NCBI RefSeq assembly: GCF_001570525.1
Contig: NZ_BBXC01000020.1
Location: 62,001-126,000 of the forward strand
Source: Herbidospora sakaeratensis
GTDB taxonomy: Bacteria; Actinomycetota; Actinomycetes; Streptosporangiales; Streptosporangiaceae
Direction of reading: 5' to 3'
DNA: 64,000 nt
Part shown: positions 26,730 through 35,939 of the stretch, in pieces
Numbering within the stretch: position 1 is the stretch's first letter
How the letters are laid out: every line of letters starts with the position of its first letter
Notes under the pieces: model-generated
Seen by the model: the letters and a program-made list of their open reading frames with translations, nothing else
Told to the model about the DNA's origin: nothing
The model's database searches: none
Program-made: the position numbers and the translations under genes

Positions 26730-27118
26730 CTGCGCTCTCCGATCTTCGTCTTCTGCGGCCCGTTGGCGAGGTTGGCGCTGTTGGCGGAGTTGTTGCTGCT
26801 GGTCGACCCGTTGGCGTTGGAGAAGTTCCCGCTGTTCACGGGGTTCCCCTTGTTGAAGTAGTTCCCGCTGTCGGTCGAGTTCCCGCTCGCGATGGAGCCG
26901 TTCACGCAGAGCGTCGGCGAGTTGTCGACCGGCGAGTTGTAGTTGATCAGCCGGTTGCCGCAGACGAGGCTCGGCACCAGCCCGACCACCGTGCCGAGGT
27001 CGGCCCCGACGATCCCCCCGAGCAGCGACCCTTCGGGGTCGGCATGGGCCGCGGGCGCGCTCAACGCCACACCGCCGGCGGCCACGAGGGCCACGAGAGC
27101 CCGAAGCAAGAACCTCAT
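26726..27118 (-). CDS. exported Asn/Ser/Gly-rich protein
   Basis: A 130-residue protein with a good signal peptide cut after AHA (about 26). Two Cys (VCGN and LCVN) flank INYNSPVDNSP, and a C-terminal half of SGN/SN/NGS steps follows (about 75-115). No known domain. The same N-rich motif recurs in the overlapping next gene, so the two are diverged duplicates. An extracellular, perhaps surface-assembled, protein is an inference. The ATG has no clear ribosome site. Confidence 0.6.
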   Translation of the reverse strand: MRFLLRALVALVAAGGVALSAPAAHADPEGSLLGGIVGADLGTVVGLVPSLVCGNRLINYNSPVDNSPTLCVNGSIASGNSTDSGNYFNKGNPVNSGNFSNANGSTSSNNSANSANLANGPQKTKIGERR

Positions 27119-27178
27119 GGTCCGGCACCCTAGTGACCGGACGATCACCAGGGGTGACGGCATGCGAGGATCATGCAC

Positions 27179-27649
27179 ATGTCCACCGCCGATCTTTACG
27201 ACGAGCATGGCGAGGCCCTGCAGTCGTGCAGCCTCCAGTTCCGTCAGTACGGCTCCCGCCGCGCCTTCCACGGCCTGATCACGACGCTGCGCTGCCACGA
27301 GGACAACGCGCTGCTCAAGTCGATCCTGGCGGAGCCCGGCGAGGGCCGCGCCCTGGTCGTCGACGGCGGCGGTTCGCTGGAGGCCGCCCTGATGGGCGAC
27401 GTGATCGCCGGCACGGCCGCCGCCAACGGCTGGGCGGGCGTCGTCATCAACGGCGCCGTCCGCGACGTGGTCGCCCTCGGGGCCATCGACCTGGGCGTCA
27501 AGGCCCTGGGCAGCAACCCGCGCAAGAGCCACAAGCACGGCCTGGGCACCCGCGACGTCGCCGTCATCTTCGGCGGCGTGCTGTTCCACCCGGGCGCCAC
27601 CATCTACAGCGACGACGACGGCATTCTGGTGACCACCCGAGGAAGATGA
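27179..27649 (+). CDS. rraA: RraA-family protein
   Basis: A 156-residue protein of the RraA/demethylmenaquinone methyltransferase-like fold. The core [19 protein letters not shown] and [13 protein letters not shown] (with the Arg-Asp of RraA-type aldolases) is intact. In E. coli RraA inhibits RNase E; many homologues are oxaloacetate decarboxylases or HMG aldolases. The ATG at 27179 is preferred over 27173 by its 9-nt spacing from GAGG. It overlaps the next gene by ATGA. Confidence 0.85.
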   Translation: MSTADLYDEHGEALQSCSLQFRQYGSRRAFHGLITTLRCHEDNALLKSILAEPGEGRALVVDGGGSLEAALMGDVIAGTAAANGWAGVVINGAVRDVVALGAIDLGVKALGSNPRKSHKHGLGTRDVAVIFGGVLFHPGATIYSDDDGILVTTRGR

Positions 27650-28146
27650 CCGACATGACCACAGACCAGGAACGCGCCGACCTCATCGAGTCCCTCGCCG
27701 CACAGCGCCGATTCCTCCGCCACGCCGTCAAGGGCCTCACCGACGAACAGGCCCGCCTCCGCCCAACCGCGAGCGAGTTGTGCCTCGGCGGCATCATCAA
27801 GCACGTCGCCCTGATGGAGGCCGGCTGGGCCCGCTTCGCCTCCGGCGGCGCCGCCGCGATGCAGGCCGTCGCCATCGACTGGGCCAGCCAGTTCCGCATG
27901 GAGGACGAGGAGCACCTCGACGACCTGCTGGCCATCTGGGAGGGCACCGCCGCCGCGACCGACGACCTGGTGCGCACCCTCGACCTCGACCAGGTCCACG
28001 AACTGCCCCGCGCGCCGTGGTTCCCGCCGGGCGCGACCCGCTCGGCCCGCCGCGCCTTCACCCACCTGATCGGCGAGATCGCCCAGCACGCGGGCCACGC
28101 CGACATCATCCGTGAGTCCATCGACGGCCAGAAGACGATGGGCTGA
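27646..28146 (+). CDS. DinB-family (DUF664) metal-dependent protein
   Basis: A 166-residue four-helix-bundle protein. Typical DUF664 features: [38 protein letters not shown] with the first His, and a late [17 protein letters not shown] with the other two metal-binding His. Relatives include mycothiol or bacillithiol transferases. Translation is coupled to rraA. Confidence 0.8.
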   Translation: MTDMTTDQERADLIESLAAQRRFLRHAVKGLTDEQARLRPTASELCLGGIIKHVALMEAGWARFASGGAAAMQAVAIDWASQFRMEDEEHLDDLLAIWEGTAAATDDLVRTLDLDQVHELPRAPWFPPGATRSARRAFTHLIGEIAQHAGHADIIRESIDGQKTMG

Positions 28147-28171
28147 CCGATCGCCGCGGCCTGGCGGGCTC

Positions 28172-29320
28172 TCAGTTCTCGTCGCGGGCCATGGGCAGCG
28201 TACGCAGAAAGCTCGAATCCACTGCGATGTCACCCTGAAGCCGCCAGGCCCTACGTTCGAAAACCAGATCACCGCTGACGGTGAAGGGAACTCGCGATCT
28301 GTAGGCGATGATCGCCCAATCATGATCGGGTCCGTCCAAAATCATATGGACGTTTCTGTATCGCCCATTCACTTCGGCATGCAGAATGACCGCTCCAGAC
28401 TCGTTCTCATCACGGCCGCCTTCTCTGGTGAGAGATTTGACCGTCCCGATGAGCGTCACCCGCCGCTTCGGTTCCTCCTGCCGGATGAGCCGCTCTCGGA
28501 CACGCCCCAATTGAGGTATGACGTGGCGTTCCAATGTGATGGGCGCATCACCGACCGGTGGTCTTTCCAGAGCTGCGGCCCATTCGAAGGAGAGGTCGAT
28601 GGCTCTCAGCGCTTCGGGTTCGGCCATGTCCTCGATGGCCTCCACCAGCCCCGCGCTCAGTCCCCAGCGCGACGGTTCGTCGAACGCGCCGAGGTCTCGC
28701 CCTTCCGTGATGTTCTTTGTCGTCTCAAGCCCTCTGGCCAACGTCTCCATGACACGACGTTGAAACGACGGCTCACTGTCACCGATCCGGGAGACGACGG
28801 TGAAGACAAAACTGCCGCGTTTGGTGTGACCGAGGCGAACATCGTCTTCGAGAAAATCGGTTACGGCCGCCGGCCTTCGACCTTGGTGCGAATGGTCGGG
28901 ATTGGCCGCGGTCGTGGCCGCCGCGCGCAGGAGTTTCCAGATGCCCTCAATGGTGAGTTCGGCCTGGCGGAACGGGATGGTCCCGTCGGTCATCGCCTGG
29001 TCGAGTCGCACGAAGAACAGATCGGCCCGCGTTGCGATGATGTGTTCTTGCAGGACTTCGGGGTCCCAATTGTTCACTTTGCCGATGGTCACCAGCGCGT
29101 CGTACAAACGATCGGCGAAGTCGAGATAACTGGAGTCGAGAGGCAGCAGCAGACGCCCTCGTAGTCGGCCGTCATCGGCGGGGAGCGACCAGACCTCACG
29201 AACGTGATCGACCCTGGACTCCAACCGCCATGACTCTGTCGCCAGAAACTGCGATACCGCAGCAGGCGAGAGGCTGTGCGCCATCTCCAGGATCGAAGGG
29301 TCCTGAGCAGAAGCAGTCAC
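28172..29320 (-). CDS. hypothetical protein paired with the DUF4365 gene
   Basis: A 382-residue soluble protein with no recognised domain. The N-terminal half is alpha/beta with many charged residues; the C-terminal half (about 255-370) looks like a beta-rich module (VTLIGTVKSLTREGG, FTVSGDLVFERRAWRLQGDI). The GTG at 29320 overlaps the stop of the DUF4365 gene and has a strong GGAGGTG ribosome site. G+C is clearly lower (about 50-60% by eye) than in flanking genes, which suggests horizontal transfer. With its partner it could be a two-gene defence or toxin-like system. Confidence 0.6.
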   Translation of the reverse strand: MTASAQDPSILEMAHSLSPAAVSQFLATESWRLESRVDHVREVWSLPADDGRLRGRLLLPLDSSYLDFADRLYDALVTIGKVNNWDPEVLQEHIIATRADLFFVRLDQAMTDGTIPFRQAELTIEGIWKLLRAAATTAANPDHSHQGRRPAAVTDFLEDDVRLGHTKRGSFVFTVVSRIGDSEPSFQRRVMETLARGLETTKNITEGRDLGAFDEPSRWGLSAGLVEAIEDMAEPEALRAIDLSFEWAAALERPPVGDAPITLERHVIPQLGRVRERLIRQEEPKRRVTLIGTVKSLTREGGRDENESGAVILHAEVNGRYRNVHMILDGPDHDWAIIAYRSRVPFTVSGDLVFERRAWRLQGDIAVDSSFLRTLPMARDEN

Positions 29321-29895
29321 AGGTCACCTCCCTCGCCGATCGACTTCATGATCCCGTGAAGCCCTGCTACGTCCAACACATTACTGCGGGGCAGGTGGAC
29401 GGTCTTGGTGGCTCGATCGTCCTCTATGACGCCGAGATCACCGGCCCGTTGCACATAGAGACGGCTGCCGCTGAACAGCCCCCTCTCGTCCTGGGACAAC
29501 CAGGGACCGTCCGGCAGAAGAAGAACGCCGAGATAGGCCGGAATGTAACGCTTGGGGTTGGTGAGCTTGGCAAATGGCTTCGCTTCCATCCGCCAGACCA
29601 GGTGATCGTCCTTCAGCAGATGCTGCTGCGAGGTCGCCTTGAGCTGGAGTTCGAACTCGGGGGCGTAGTAGCGCTCGTATTCGGCCGACGCCGCGATCGT
29701 GATGTCGACACCGTCATAGTCGGTCGTGTGTCTCTTGACCGACATTCGGGCGGCCGCGACGACCATTTGCACATACGCAAGGCTGAACTGGGCCTTGGCC
29801 TCGCTGAGAGGGAGCCCGTCGGGAACTTCGGCAGCCGGCCCGCTCATGGACCACCGAGAGCTTCCGTCATGCCACTCCAACCGGGACGCGATCAC
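29317..29895 (-). CDS. DUF4365 protein, PD-(D/E)XK nuclease-like
   Basis: A 192-residue protein matching the DUF4365 pattern: QFSLAYVQMVVAAARMSV helix, then DGVDITI (D64), FELQLKAT (E82, Q84, K86), and a PAYLGVLLLPDG strand. D...(E/Q)-x-K is the metal site of PD-(D/E)XK nucleases, to which the family is related. The GTG at 29895 lacks a good ribosome site, so the start is uncertain. It is the first gene of the two-gene low-G+C unit. Confidence 0.65.
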   Translation of the reverse strand: MIASRLEWHDGSSRWSMSGPAAEVPDGLPLSEAKAQFSLAYVQMVVAAARMSVKRHTTDYDGVDITIAASAEYERYYAPEFELQLKATSQQHLLKDDHLVWRMEAKPFAKLTNPKRYIPAYLGVLLLPDGPWLSQDERGLFSGSRLYVQRAGDLGVIEDDRATKTVHLPRSNVLDVAGLHGIMKSIGEGGDL

Positions 29896-30021
29896 CGATT
29901 ACCGATCAAGGAGATTACTCCGTAAGCGGCAGCGGAGATCCACTTTGCCGATATCCGCCTGTAGCGGCTCACCGGCGAGCCTCCGGCCCTCGTCGGGTGG
30001 CGCGTCAGAGCATTGACGACC

Positions 30022-30396
30022 ATGACATGGACTCAGGCCGAGCTCACCGCCATCGCAGAGGCCGAGGAGCTCGAGATCTCGCCCCAGCGGATCGACGGCA
30101 GTTTCGTCGAGCCCGTCACCGTCTGGGTCGTGCGGCACGACGACGACCTCTACGTCCGCTCCTACAAGGGGGAGGGCGGCCACTGGTTCCGGGCCGCGCG
30201 GGAGCGGAGCGAGGGGCGCGTCAGCGCGGGCGGGGTCAGCAAGGACGTCCGGTTCGTGCCGGAGGACGACTCGATGGTCAACGACGGGATCGACCTGGCG
30301 TACCGGATGAAGTACCGCGACCAGGATCCGGCCTACGTCGACCCGATGGTCGCCGGCCCGGCGAAGGGGACGACCATCCGGCTGGTGCCCCGTTAG
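30022..30396 (+). CDS. DUF2255 family protein
   Basis: A 124-residue soluble protein. TVWVVRHDDDLYVRSYKGEGGHWFRAA (about 34-60) and a later DVRFVPEDD are typical of DUF2255, whose function is unknown but whose fold resembles small flavin or nitroreductase-like barrels. ATG 30022 is chosen over the TTG at 30013; neither has a ribosome site. It overlaps the convergent NlpC/P60 gene by 4 bp. Confidence 0.75.
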   Translation: MTWTQAELTAIAEAEELEISPQRIDGSFVEPVTVWVVRHDDDLYVRSYKGEGGHWFRAARERSEGRVSAGGVSKDVRFVPEDDSMVNDGIDLAYRMKYRDQDPAYVDPMVAGPAKGTTIRLVPR

Positions 30397-31682
30397 GCCG
30401 CCACGCGGTAGAAGCCGGGCAGGCGGTCCCTGCTCACGTCGATCGGGTCGATCCTGATCACCGTGCCGGTGCGCAGGGCGTTGACGACCTTGCCGTCGCC
30501 GATGAAGACGGCCACGTGGCGGGTGTCCGACGGGCCGCGGCCGTAGAAGACGAGGTCTCCCGGGCGGCCCGTCGCCGACTTGGTCAGCTTCCTGAGCTGG
30601 CCGTTGGTGTTCTCGCCGCCCAGGACGTCGCGGCCGTAGGCCAGGTGGTAGACCCAGCGGGCGAAGCCCGAGCAGTCGACGCCGAAGGTGACGTTCGCCC
30701 GGCACGGGAGCGGGCCGGTGTACCAGTTGCAGGTGCCGAACGACGGGCCGGGGGCCGAGCCGTGGCCGCCGCCCCACGCGTAGGGGACGAAGCCGCCGGG
30801 CCAGCCCCGCATGGCCTGGCCGTCCTTGATCGCGATGGCGATCCGCACGATCTCCGAGCCGGGGGTCGGCTCGGGCGGGGCGCAGTCGGCGGCCGTCGTG
30901 ACGGCGTTGCCCATGAAGCCGTCCGTGCCGAAGGTGAAGACCGCGCCGTCGCCCGCCGCGAGGGTGTAGCCGTCGGCGGTGGCCGCCGCGACGCCGATGA
31001 TCGGCTTGGCCAGCCGCAGCGGGGCCGCCGAACCGTGGTAGGCCGCTCCGGCCAGCGCGAACACCGCGCCGTCGGCCCCGGCGAGCACCAGCCCGGCGCC
31101 CGCCGAGGTCGCCGAGACGATGGGCGCCTTCAGGTCGGCGGGCTTCTTCGGCACGGCCGCCGCGTCCCCGTACGCCCACACCGAGCCGTCTGCGCCGACG
31201 AGCCAGTAGCCCTTCCCCGACGCGGTGGCCACGATGTCGACGACCGCGCGCTTGCGGGCAGTGCGGGTGCCGTCGGGGGCGACCACGGTGCCGTCGGCGG
31301 TGGTCAGCCACAGGCCGGTCTCGGTGCGCGTCGCCCCGACGACCGGTGAGGTCAGCGCGGGCGCGGCGGCACGGGCGGGCGTCGCGTCGCCGTACGCCCA
31401 GACGGCGCCGTCGGCGGCGGCGAGCCAGTAGCCCTCCCCCGACGCGGTCGCCTCGATGGCCACCGCGGGCTTGCCGGGCGAGCCGAACAGTTTCGCGGTG
31501 CCGTAGGCGTGCACGCGGCCGTCCCGCCCGGCCAGCCAGTAGCCGCCGTCGACGGACGTGATGCCCGCGATCTCGCCCGGCGGGCAGTCGTCGGGCGGCG
31601 CGGCGGCGCGGGCCGGGGCCGCCACGAGCGTGGCGAGCAGCAGGACACAGGCGAGCACGATCCTTCGCATGAAGCGGAGCAT
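30393..31682 (-). CDS. secreted NlpC/P60 endopeptidase with beta-propeller-like repeats
   Basis: A 429-residue exported protein. Signal peptide to about 27. Residues about 40-265 are degenerate repeats of the type GYWLAAADGAVWAYGDA, four to five copies, which look like propeller blades. The C-terminal NlpC/P60 domain has the catalytic Cys in FGVDCSGF and His in DTRHVAVFIGDG. It would cut peptidoglycan stem peptides. The start is 31682 or 31670; both leave a signal peptide. No c-di-AMP riboswitch is evident upstream. Confidence 0.8.
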   Translation of the reverse strand: MLRFMRRIVLACVLLLATLVAAPARAAAPPDDCPPGEIAGITSVDGGYWLAGRDGRVHAYGTAKLFGSPGKPAVAIEATASGEGYWLAAADGAVWAYGDATPARAAAPALTSPVVGATRTETGLWLTTADGTVVAPDGTRTARKRAVVDIVATASGKGYWLVGADGSVWAYGDAAAVPKKPADLKAPIVSATSAGAGLVLAGADGAVFALAGAAYHGSAAPLRLAKPIIGVAAATADGYTLAAGDGAVFTFGTDGFMGNAVTTAADCAPPEPTPGSEIVRIAIAIKDGQAMRGWPGGFVPYAWGGGHGSAPGPSFGTCNWYTGPLPCRANVTFGVDCSGFARWVYHLAYGRDVLGGENTNGQLRKLTKSATGRPGDLVFYGRGPSDTRHVAVFIGDGKVVNALRTGTVIRIDPIDVSRDRLPGFYRVAA

Positions 31683-31853
31683 GCCGGGCCATCACCGGCC
31701 TTAAGTGGTCACTGGTGACGATTGGTATGACAGGGAACCCGGCAGGCGCGCCACGACGTCTGATCCGGGTGCGCCTAAGGCATGCCCGCCTCGACGCTGC
31801 GGGTGAAGGGGGACTAGGTTTCGGTTGAATCTTCAAGTCACAAAGGAAGCTCC

Positions 31854-32228
31854 ATGAACATAGTCCTCTGGGTCGTCACGGCCCTCCTCGCTCTCACCTT
31901 CCTCGGCGCGGGGGCGATGAAGATCGGCCGTCCCAAGGAGGAGCTGGCCAAGTCGGGCCTCGCGTGGACCGAGGACTTCACGGCCGCGCAGGTCAAGGCG
32001 ATCGGCGTGGTCGAGGGGCTGGGGGCGCTCGGGCTGGTGCTGCCGGGGGTGACCGGGATCGCGCCGATCCTGGTGCCGATCGCGGCGGCCGGGCTGGCCG
32101 TGGCGATGGCGGGCGCGGTGCTCGTGCACGTGCGCCGCAAGGAACTGCCGCAGGCGATCCCGGCGGCCGTGCTGCTGGTGCTGACGGCGTTCGTCGCGTG
32201 GGGGCGCTTCGGGCCCTACCCGCTCTGA
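31854..32228 (+). CDS. DoxX-family membrane protein
   Basis: A 124-residue protein with four membrane helices. The pattern FLGAGAMKIGRPKEELAKSGLAW with a following VKAIGVVEGLGALGLVLP is the DoxX/DoxX-like signature. Relatives are quinol-oxidase subunits or small redox membrane proteins. AAAGGAAG lies 8 nt upstream of the ATG. It overlaps the convergent PAP2 gene by 13 bp. Confidence 0.8.
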   Translation: MNIVLWVVTALLALTFLGAGAMKIGRPKEELAKSGLAWTEDFTAAQVKAIGVVEGLGALGLVLPGVTGIAPILVPIAAAGLAVAMAGAVLVHVRRKELPQAIPAAVLLVLTAFVAWGRFGPYPL

Positions 32229-32830
32229 GTTTTCCCCAGGCTGTGGACAACCTCGCGGGCCGTGTCGTGGAGCACGATGATCGACGACGCCGCCACCGCG
32301 ACCACCGCCGCCAGCACGTCGGTGGGGTAGTGCACGCCGAGGTAGACGCGGGCCAGCATCTGCCCCACCACCAGCACCGCGCCGACCGCGACGACCCAGG
32401 GCCGCCGTGCCAGCACCCAGGCGGCCACGGCGACGGCGGCCGTCAGGCAGACGTGCCCCGACGGGAAACTCGTGTCGCCCATCTCGCCGAGCATCGAGAA
32501 GGCCACCGGCGGCCGGGGCCGGTCGAACACGATCTTCAGCAGCGCCCCGAGCCCCCACCCGGCCAGCACCACCAGGAGCGCCCGCACCGCCGCGGGCGTC
32601 CGCACGACCAGCACGAACACCCCCAGGGCGAGCGAGACGACGATCCCCGCCTCGGTGCCGAACAGCAGGTTCAGGAGCATGGCGACCCCGGTGAGGACCG
32701 GGTTCCTCGCGTCGTGGACGACCTGGACCAGCGCCCCGTCGACGGCCGTCCAGGCGGGGGTCTCGGCGACGACGCCGAGCACCGTCACGAGAACCAGCAG
32801 GGGCAGCCCGACGACAAACCTGATCACCAT
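32216..32830 (-). CDS. PAP2-family membrane phosphatase
   Basis: A 204-residue protein with about six membrane helices and all three acid phosphatase motifs: KIVFDRPRP (KxxxxxxRP), PSGH and RVYLGVHYPTDV (Rx5HxxxD). It dephosphorylates lipid phosphates such as undecaprenyl pyrophosphate or phosphatidic acid at the outer face of the membrane. It is divergent from the next kinase gene. Confidence 0.85.
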   Translation of the reverse strand: MVIRFVVGLPLLVLVTVLGVVAETPAWTAVDGALVQVVHDARNPVLTGVAMLLNLLFGTEAGIVVSLALGVFVLVVRTPAAVRALLVVLAGWGLGALLKIVFDRPRPPVAFSMLGEMGDTSFPSGHVCLTAAVAVAAWVLARRPWVVAVGAVLVVGQMLARVYLGVHYPTDVLAAVVAVAASSIIVLHDTAREVVHSLGKTQSG

Positions 32831-32916
32831 TTCACGCTAGGGAGCACCTGGTCAGCGGCCGATGAGGGTTTGGTTAACCCTCCGTTCACGTTCCCGCCGG
32901 CTGGGACGATGGCGAC

Positions 32917-34146
32917 ATGACGCCCGAAGGGACCCCGCTGCGGCAGCGTGCGCTCGCCGCGATCCTCGGGGTGACCGCCCTCGCGATCGTGTTGTTCGCG
33001 GTGCCGCTGGCGGTGCTGACGAACGACCGCTACCACGACCGGACCGCCTCCGACCTGGCCCGCAGCGCCTCCCGCCACGCCACCGCCCTCCGCGACGACC
33101 CGACGGTGCTGCCCCGCGAGGACGACGAGGACATCCTCATCGGCCTCTACTCGCAGGAGGGCCGCCTCACCGTCGGCGCCGGCCCGGCGACCTCCCCCCT
33201 CGCCGCCCGCACCGCCCGCGACGGCCTGCCCCACCAGGGCGAGGAGGGCGCCGACTACGTCGCGGCCGCCCCGATCCCGTCGGGCACGGGCGTGGTCAGG
33301 GTGGCCACCCCCGCCGAGGAGGTCAACGAGGAGGTGTACGAAGCCTGGCAGCTCATCGCGATCCTCGCGCTGGCGGCGCTGGGCGTCGGCGCGGCCGTGG
33401 CCGGTTACCTGTCACGGCGGCTGGCGATCCCCCTCGAACGGCTCACCGGCGCCGCGCAGGCCCTCGGCGACGGCGACTTCACCGTACGGGCCCCCAAATC
33501 AGGGGTTCTGGAGGTCGACCAGGCGGGCGAGGCGCTGGCGGCCACGGCCGGGCGGCTCGGGGAGGTGCTGGCCCGGGAGCGGGCGTTCAGCGGCGAGGTG
33601 TCCCACCAGCTCAGAACGGGTGTGACCGGCCTGATGCTGGGCCTGGAGTCGGCGCTCGACCGGCCCTCGCCCGAGAAGGTGGCCCGCGCCATGGCGCGGG
33701 CCGAACGGCTGCAGACCATCATCGAAGACCTGGTCACCCTCTCCCGCGACACCGGCCACAGCCCGCTCGACCTGCCGGTCCTTATCGCGGAGATCCGCGC
33801 CGACTGGGAGGAGGTGACGGTCCGCGTCGACGACGACCTGCCGGAGGTGACCGCCTCGACGGCGGCGGTCCGCCAGATCCTGCTGGTCCTGCTCGACAAC
33901 GCCCGCCGCCACGGCGCGGGCGAGATCTCCCTGACGGTGACCGACGTCGGCGCGGGCATCGCGCTGAACGTGTCCGACGAGGGCGACGGGGTGCCCGAGG
34001 GCCGCGACATCTTCGGCCGCATCCCGCGTGACGGCCACGGCATCGGCCTGGGCCTGGCCCGCTCGCTGGCCGAGGCGGAGGGCGGCCGGCTGATCCTGCG
34101 GCGCGACCGCCCGCCGACCTTCAGCCTCCTGCTGCCGAGCCGCTGA
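32917..34146 (+). CDS. HAMP sensor histidine kinase
   Basis: A 409-residue kinase: helix 1 (about 10-32), an extracytoplasmic domain (33-145), helix 2 (about 148-168), HAMP (about 170-222), HisKA with FSGEVSHQLRTGVTGLML and HATPase with LLDNARRHGAG and GHGIGLGLARSLAE. In the H box the usual Pro after Thr is Gly. Its partner is presumably the OmpR-type regulator, whose gene is convergent and ends 4 bp away, an unusual layout. Confidence 0.85.
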   Translation: MTPEGTPLRQRALAAILGVTALAIVLFAVPLAVLTNDRYHDRTASDLARSASRHATALRDDPTVLPREDDEDILIGLYSQEGRLTVGAGPATSPLAARTARDGLPHQGEEGADYVAAAPIPSGTGVVRVATPAEEVNEEVYEAWQLIAILALAALGVGAAVAGYLSRRLAIPLERLTGAAQALGDGDFTVRAPKSGVLEVDQAGEALAATAGRLGEVLARERAFSGEVSHQLRTGVTGLMLGLESALDRPSPEKVARAMARAERLQTIIEDLVTLSRDTGHSPLDLPVLIAEIRADWEEVTVRVDDDLPEVTASTAAVRQILLVLLDNARRHGAGEISLTVTDVGAGIALNVSDEGDGVPEGRDIFGRIPRDGHGIGLGLARSLAEAEGGRLILRRDRPPTFSLLLPSR

Positions 34147-34150
34147 CCGG

Positions 34151-34834
34151 TCAGGGCTCCATCCGGTAGCCGCGCCCCCGGACCGTCGTGATGCGGGGCG
34201 CCCGGCCGCCGGGCTCCTCCAGCTTCCGGCGCAGCGCGAACACGTGGACGTCGAGGGTCTTGGTGGAGCCGAACCAGTTCTCGTCCCAGACGCGGTCCAT
34301 CAGCTCCTCGCGCGTGACGACCTCGCCGGGCTGCCCGGCCAGCACCGCGAGCAGGTCGAACTCCTTGGGCCGCAACGACAGCTCGACCCCGTCGAGGTAG
34401 GCCCGCCGGGCCGCCACGTCGAGCCGCAGCCCGCCGACCGACAGCGTCCGCCCCGGCGACACCACCGCCTGCCGCCGCAGGTGGGCGCGCAGGCGGGCCA
34501 TCAGCTCGGCCAGCCGGAACGGCTTGGTCAGGTAGTCGTCGGCCCCGGCGTCGAGGGCCACCACCACGTCGAGCTCCTCGGTCCGGGCGGTCAGCACCAC
34601 GATCACCGCCTCGGGCGCGGCCAGCCGCAACTTCCGGCACACCACCACGCCGTCGACGTCGGGCAGCCCGAGGTCGAGCAGCACCAGGTCGGGCGCGCCG
34701 TCGTGGGCGAGCTCGATGGCCGACCGCCCGGTGACGGCCAGCACCGGGACATAACCGTTGACGCCGAGTGCCTCGACCAGTTCGGCCCCGATGACCGGGT
34801 CGTCCTCGACGACGAGGACCTTCGCAGCTGCCAC
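34151..34834 (-). CDS. OmpR-type response regulator
   Basis: A 227-residue regulator with a receiver domain (EDD near 10-12, phosphoacceptor Asp in LVLLDLGLPDVDG, Lys in LTKPFRLAEL) and a winged-helix DNA-binding domain ending RRKLEEPGGRAPRITTVRGRGYRM. The GTG at 34834 follows AGGATG. It faces the HAMP kinase gene tail to tail and is divergent from the next kinase gene. Confidence 0.85.
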   Translation of the reverse strand: MAAAKVLVVEDDPVIGAELVEALGVNGYVPVLAVTGRSAIELAHDGAPDLVLLDLGLPDVDGVVVCRKLRLAAPEAVIVVLTARTEELDVVVALDAGADDYLTKPFRLAELMARLRAHLRRQAVVSPGRTLSVGGLRLDVAARRAYLDGVELSLRPKEFDLLAVLAGQPGEVVTREELMDRVWDENWFGSTKTLDVHVFALRRKLEEPGGRAPRITTVRGRGYRMEP

Positions 34835-34916
34835 CCGTTCATCCTGCCGGATCACTCCCGCCACCCCTACCTGAGAGTGACGCGGACCAGCCGCCGGCCT
34901 TCCTACCGTTGGGGCC

Positions 34917-35939
34917 ATGAGGTTCGGACCGTTTCCCCGCGCGCTGGTCGTCGTGGTCGCCGTGCTCCTGGCCATGACGGGCGACGACCAGGCCGCCCAG
35001 ATCGTGGCCGTCGTGCACGCCGCGATGCTGGTCGCTGCCCTGTGGTGGCCGGTGCCCGCCTGGGCCGCGTCGAGCACGCTGCTCGTCGGGGTGCAGCTCA
35101 CCCATCCGCCGGGCGCCAACGACTTGATGTACGGATGGCTCGTGCAGGCCGGGATCGTGCTGCTGCTGGCCCTCCGCCTCGACACCAGGAAGACCGCCCT
35201 GTTCACGGCGGCCGGGGTGCTGCCGGTCCTGTCCGGCGGCCCGGTCGCCGTGGTCGCGGTCGCGGGGGCCGGGGCGGCCGGGTGGCTGATCCGCAGCCGC
35301 CGGGACACGAAAGCCGCGCTCACCGAGGAGCGGGGTCAGCGGGCCCTGCTCGAAGAGCGTGCCCGGATCGCCCGGGAGCTGCACGACGTGGTCGCCCACC
35401 ACATGTCGGTGATCGCGATCCAGGCCGACGCGGGGCCCCACCGGGTCGCCGACCCGCCGCCGGAGCTGACCGAGGCGTTCGCCACGATCCGCTCCACCGC
35501 GCTGGAGGGGCTGGGTGAGCTGCGCCGCCTGCTGGGGGTGTTGCGGGCCGAACCCGGCGTCGCCCCGCAGCCGTCGCTGGCCGACCTCGACCGGCTGGCC
35601 GCCGGGGCCACTCTGGAGACCACCGGCGACCTGGCGACCGTCCCGCGCGGGGTGGGGCTGAACGCGTACCGGATCGTGCAGGAGGCGCTGACCAACACGA
35701 TGCGGCACGCGCCCGGCGCGGCCGTCACGGTCCGGGTCGTCCGCGACGACCGCGAGCTCCGGATCGGCGTCGTGAACACCCGTCCGCACGACCCGCCGAG
35801 GGCCTCGCCCGGGGCCGGGCACGGCATCCTGGGCATGCGGGAGCGCGCGGCCATGCTGGGCGGCACCCTCACCACCGGACCCACCGCCGACGGCGGCTAC
35901 GCCGTCAGCGCCGTGTTGCCCCTCACGGAGACGTCATGA
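34917..35939 (+). CDS. NarL-type sensor histidine kinase
   Basis: A 340-residue kinase with about five membrane helices in the first 125 residues and no sizeable outer domain. The HisKA_3 region reads RIARELHDVVAHHMSVIAIQ (His about 159). The HATPase domain has QEALTNTMRHAPG and GHGILGMRERAAMLGG. A TACCGT -10 at 34904-34909 lies 7 nt before the ATG, so a leaderless start is likely. It overlaps the regulator gene by ATGA. Confidence 0.85.
   Translation: MRFGPFPRALVVVVAVLLAMTGDDQAAQIVAVVHAAMLVAALWWPVPAWAASSTLLVGVQLTHPPGANDLMYGWLVQAGIVLLLALRLDTRKTALFTAAGVLPVLSGGPVAVVAVAGAGAAGWLIRSRRDTKAALTEERGQRALLEERARIARELHDVVAHHMSVIAIQADAGPHRVADPPPELTEAFATIRSTALEGLGELRRLLGVLRAEPGVAPQPSLADLDRLAAGATLETTGDLATVPRGVGLNAYRIVQEALTNTMRHAPGAAVTVRVVRDDRELRIGVVNTRPHDPPRASPGAGHGILGMRERAAMLGGTLTTGPTADGGYAVSAVLPLTETS

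Noticed and set aside
31683-31853. c-di-AMP riboswitch upstream of the NlpC/P60 gene
   Set aside because: The region is short and lacks the conserved paired elements; no convincing structure was found.
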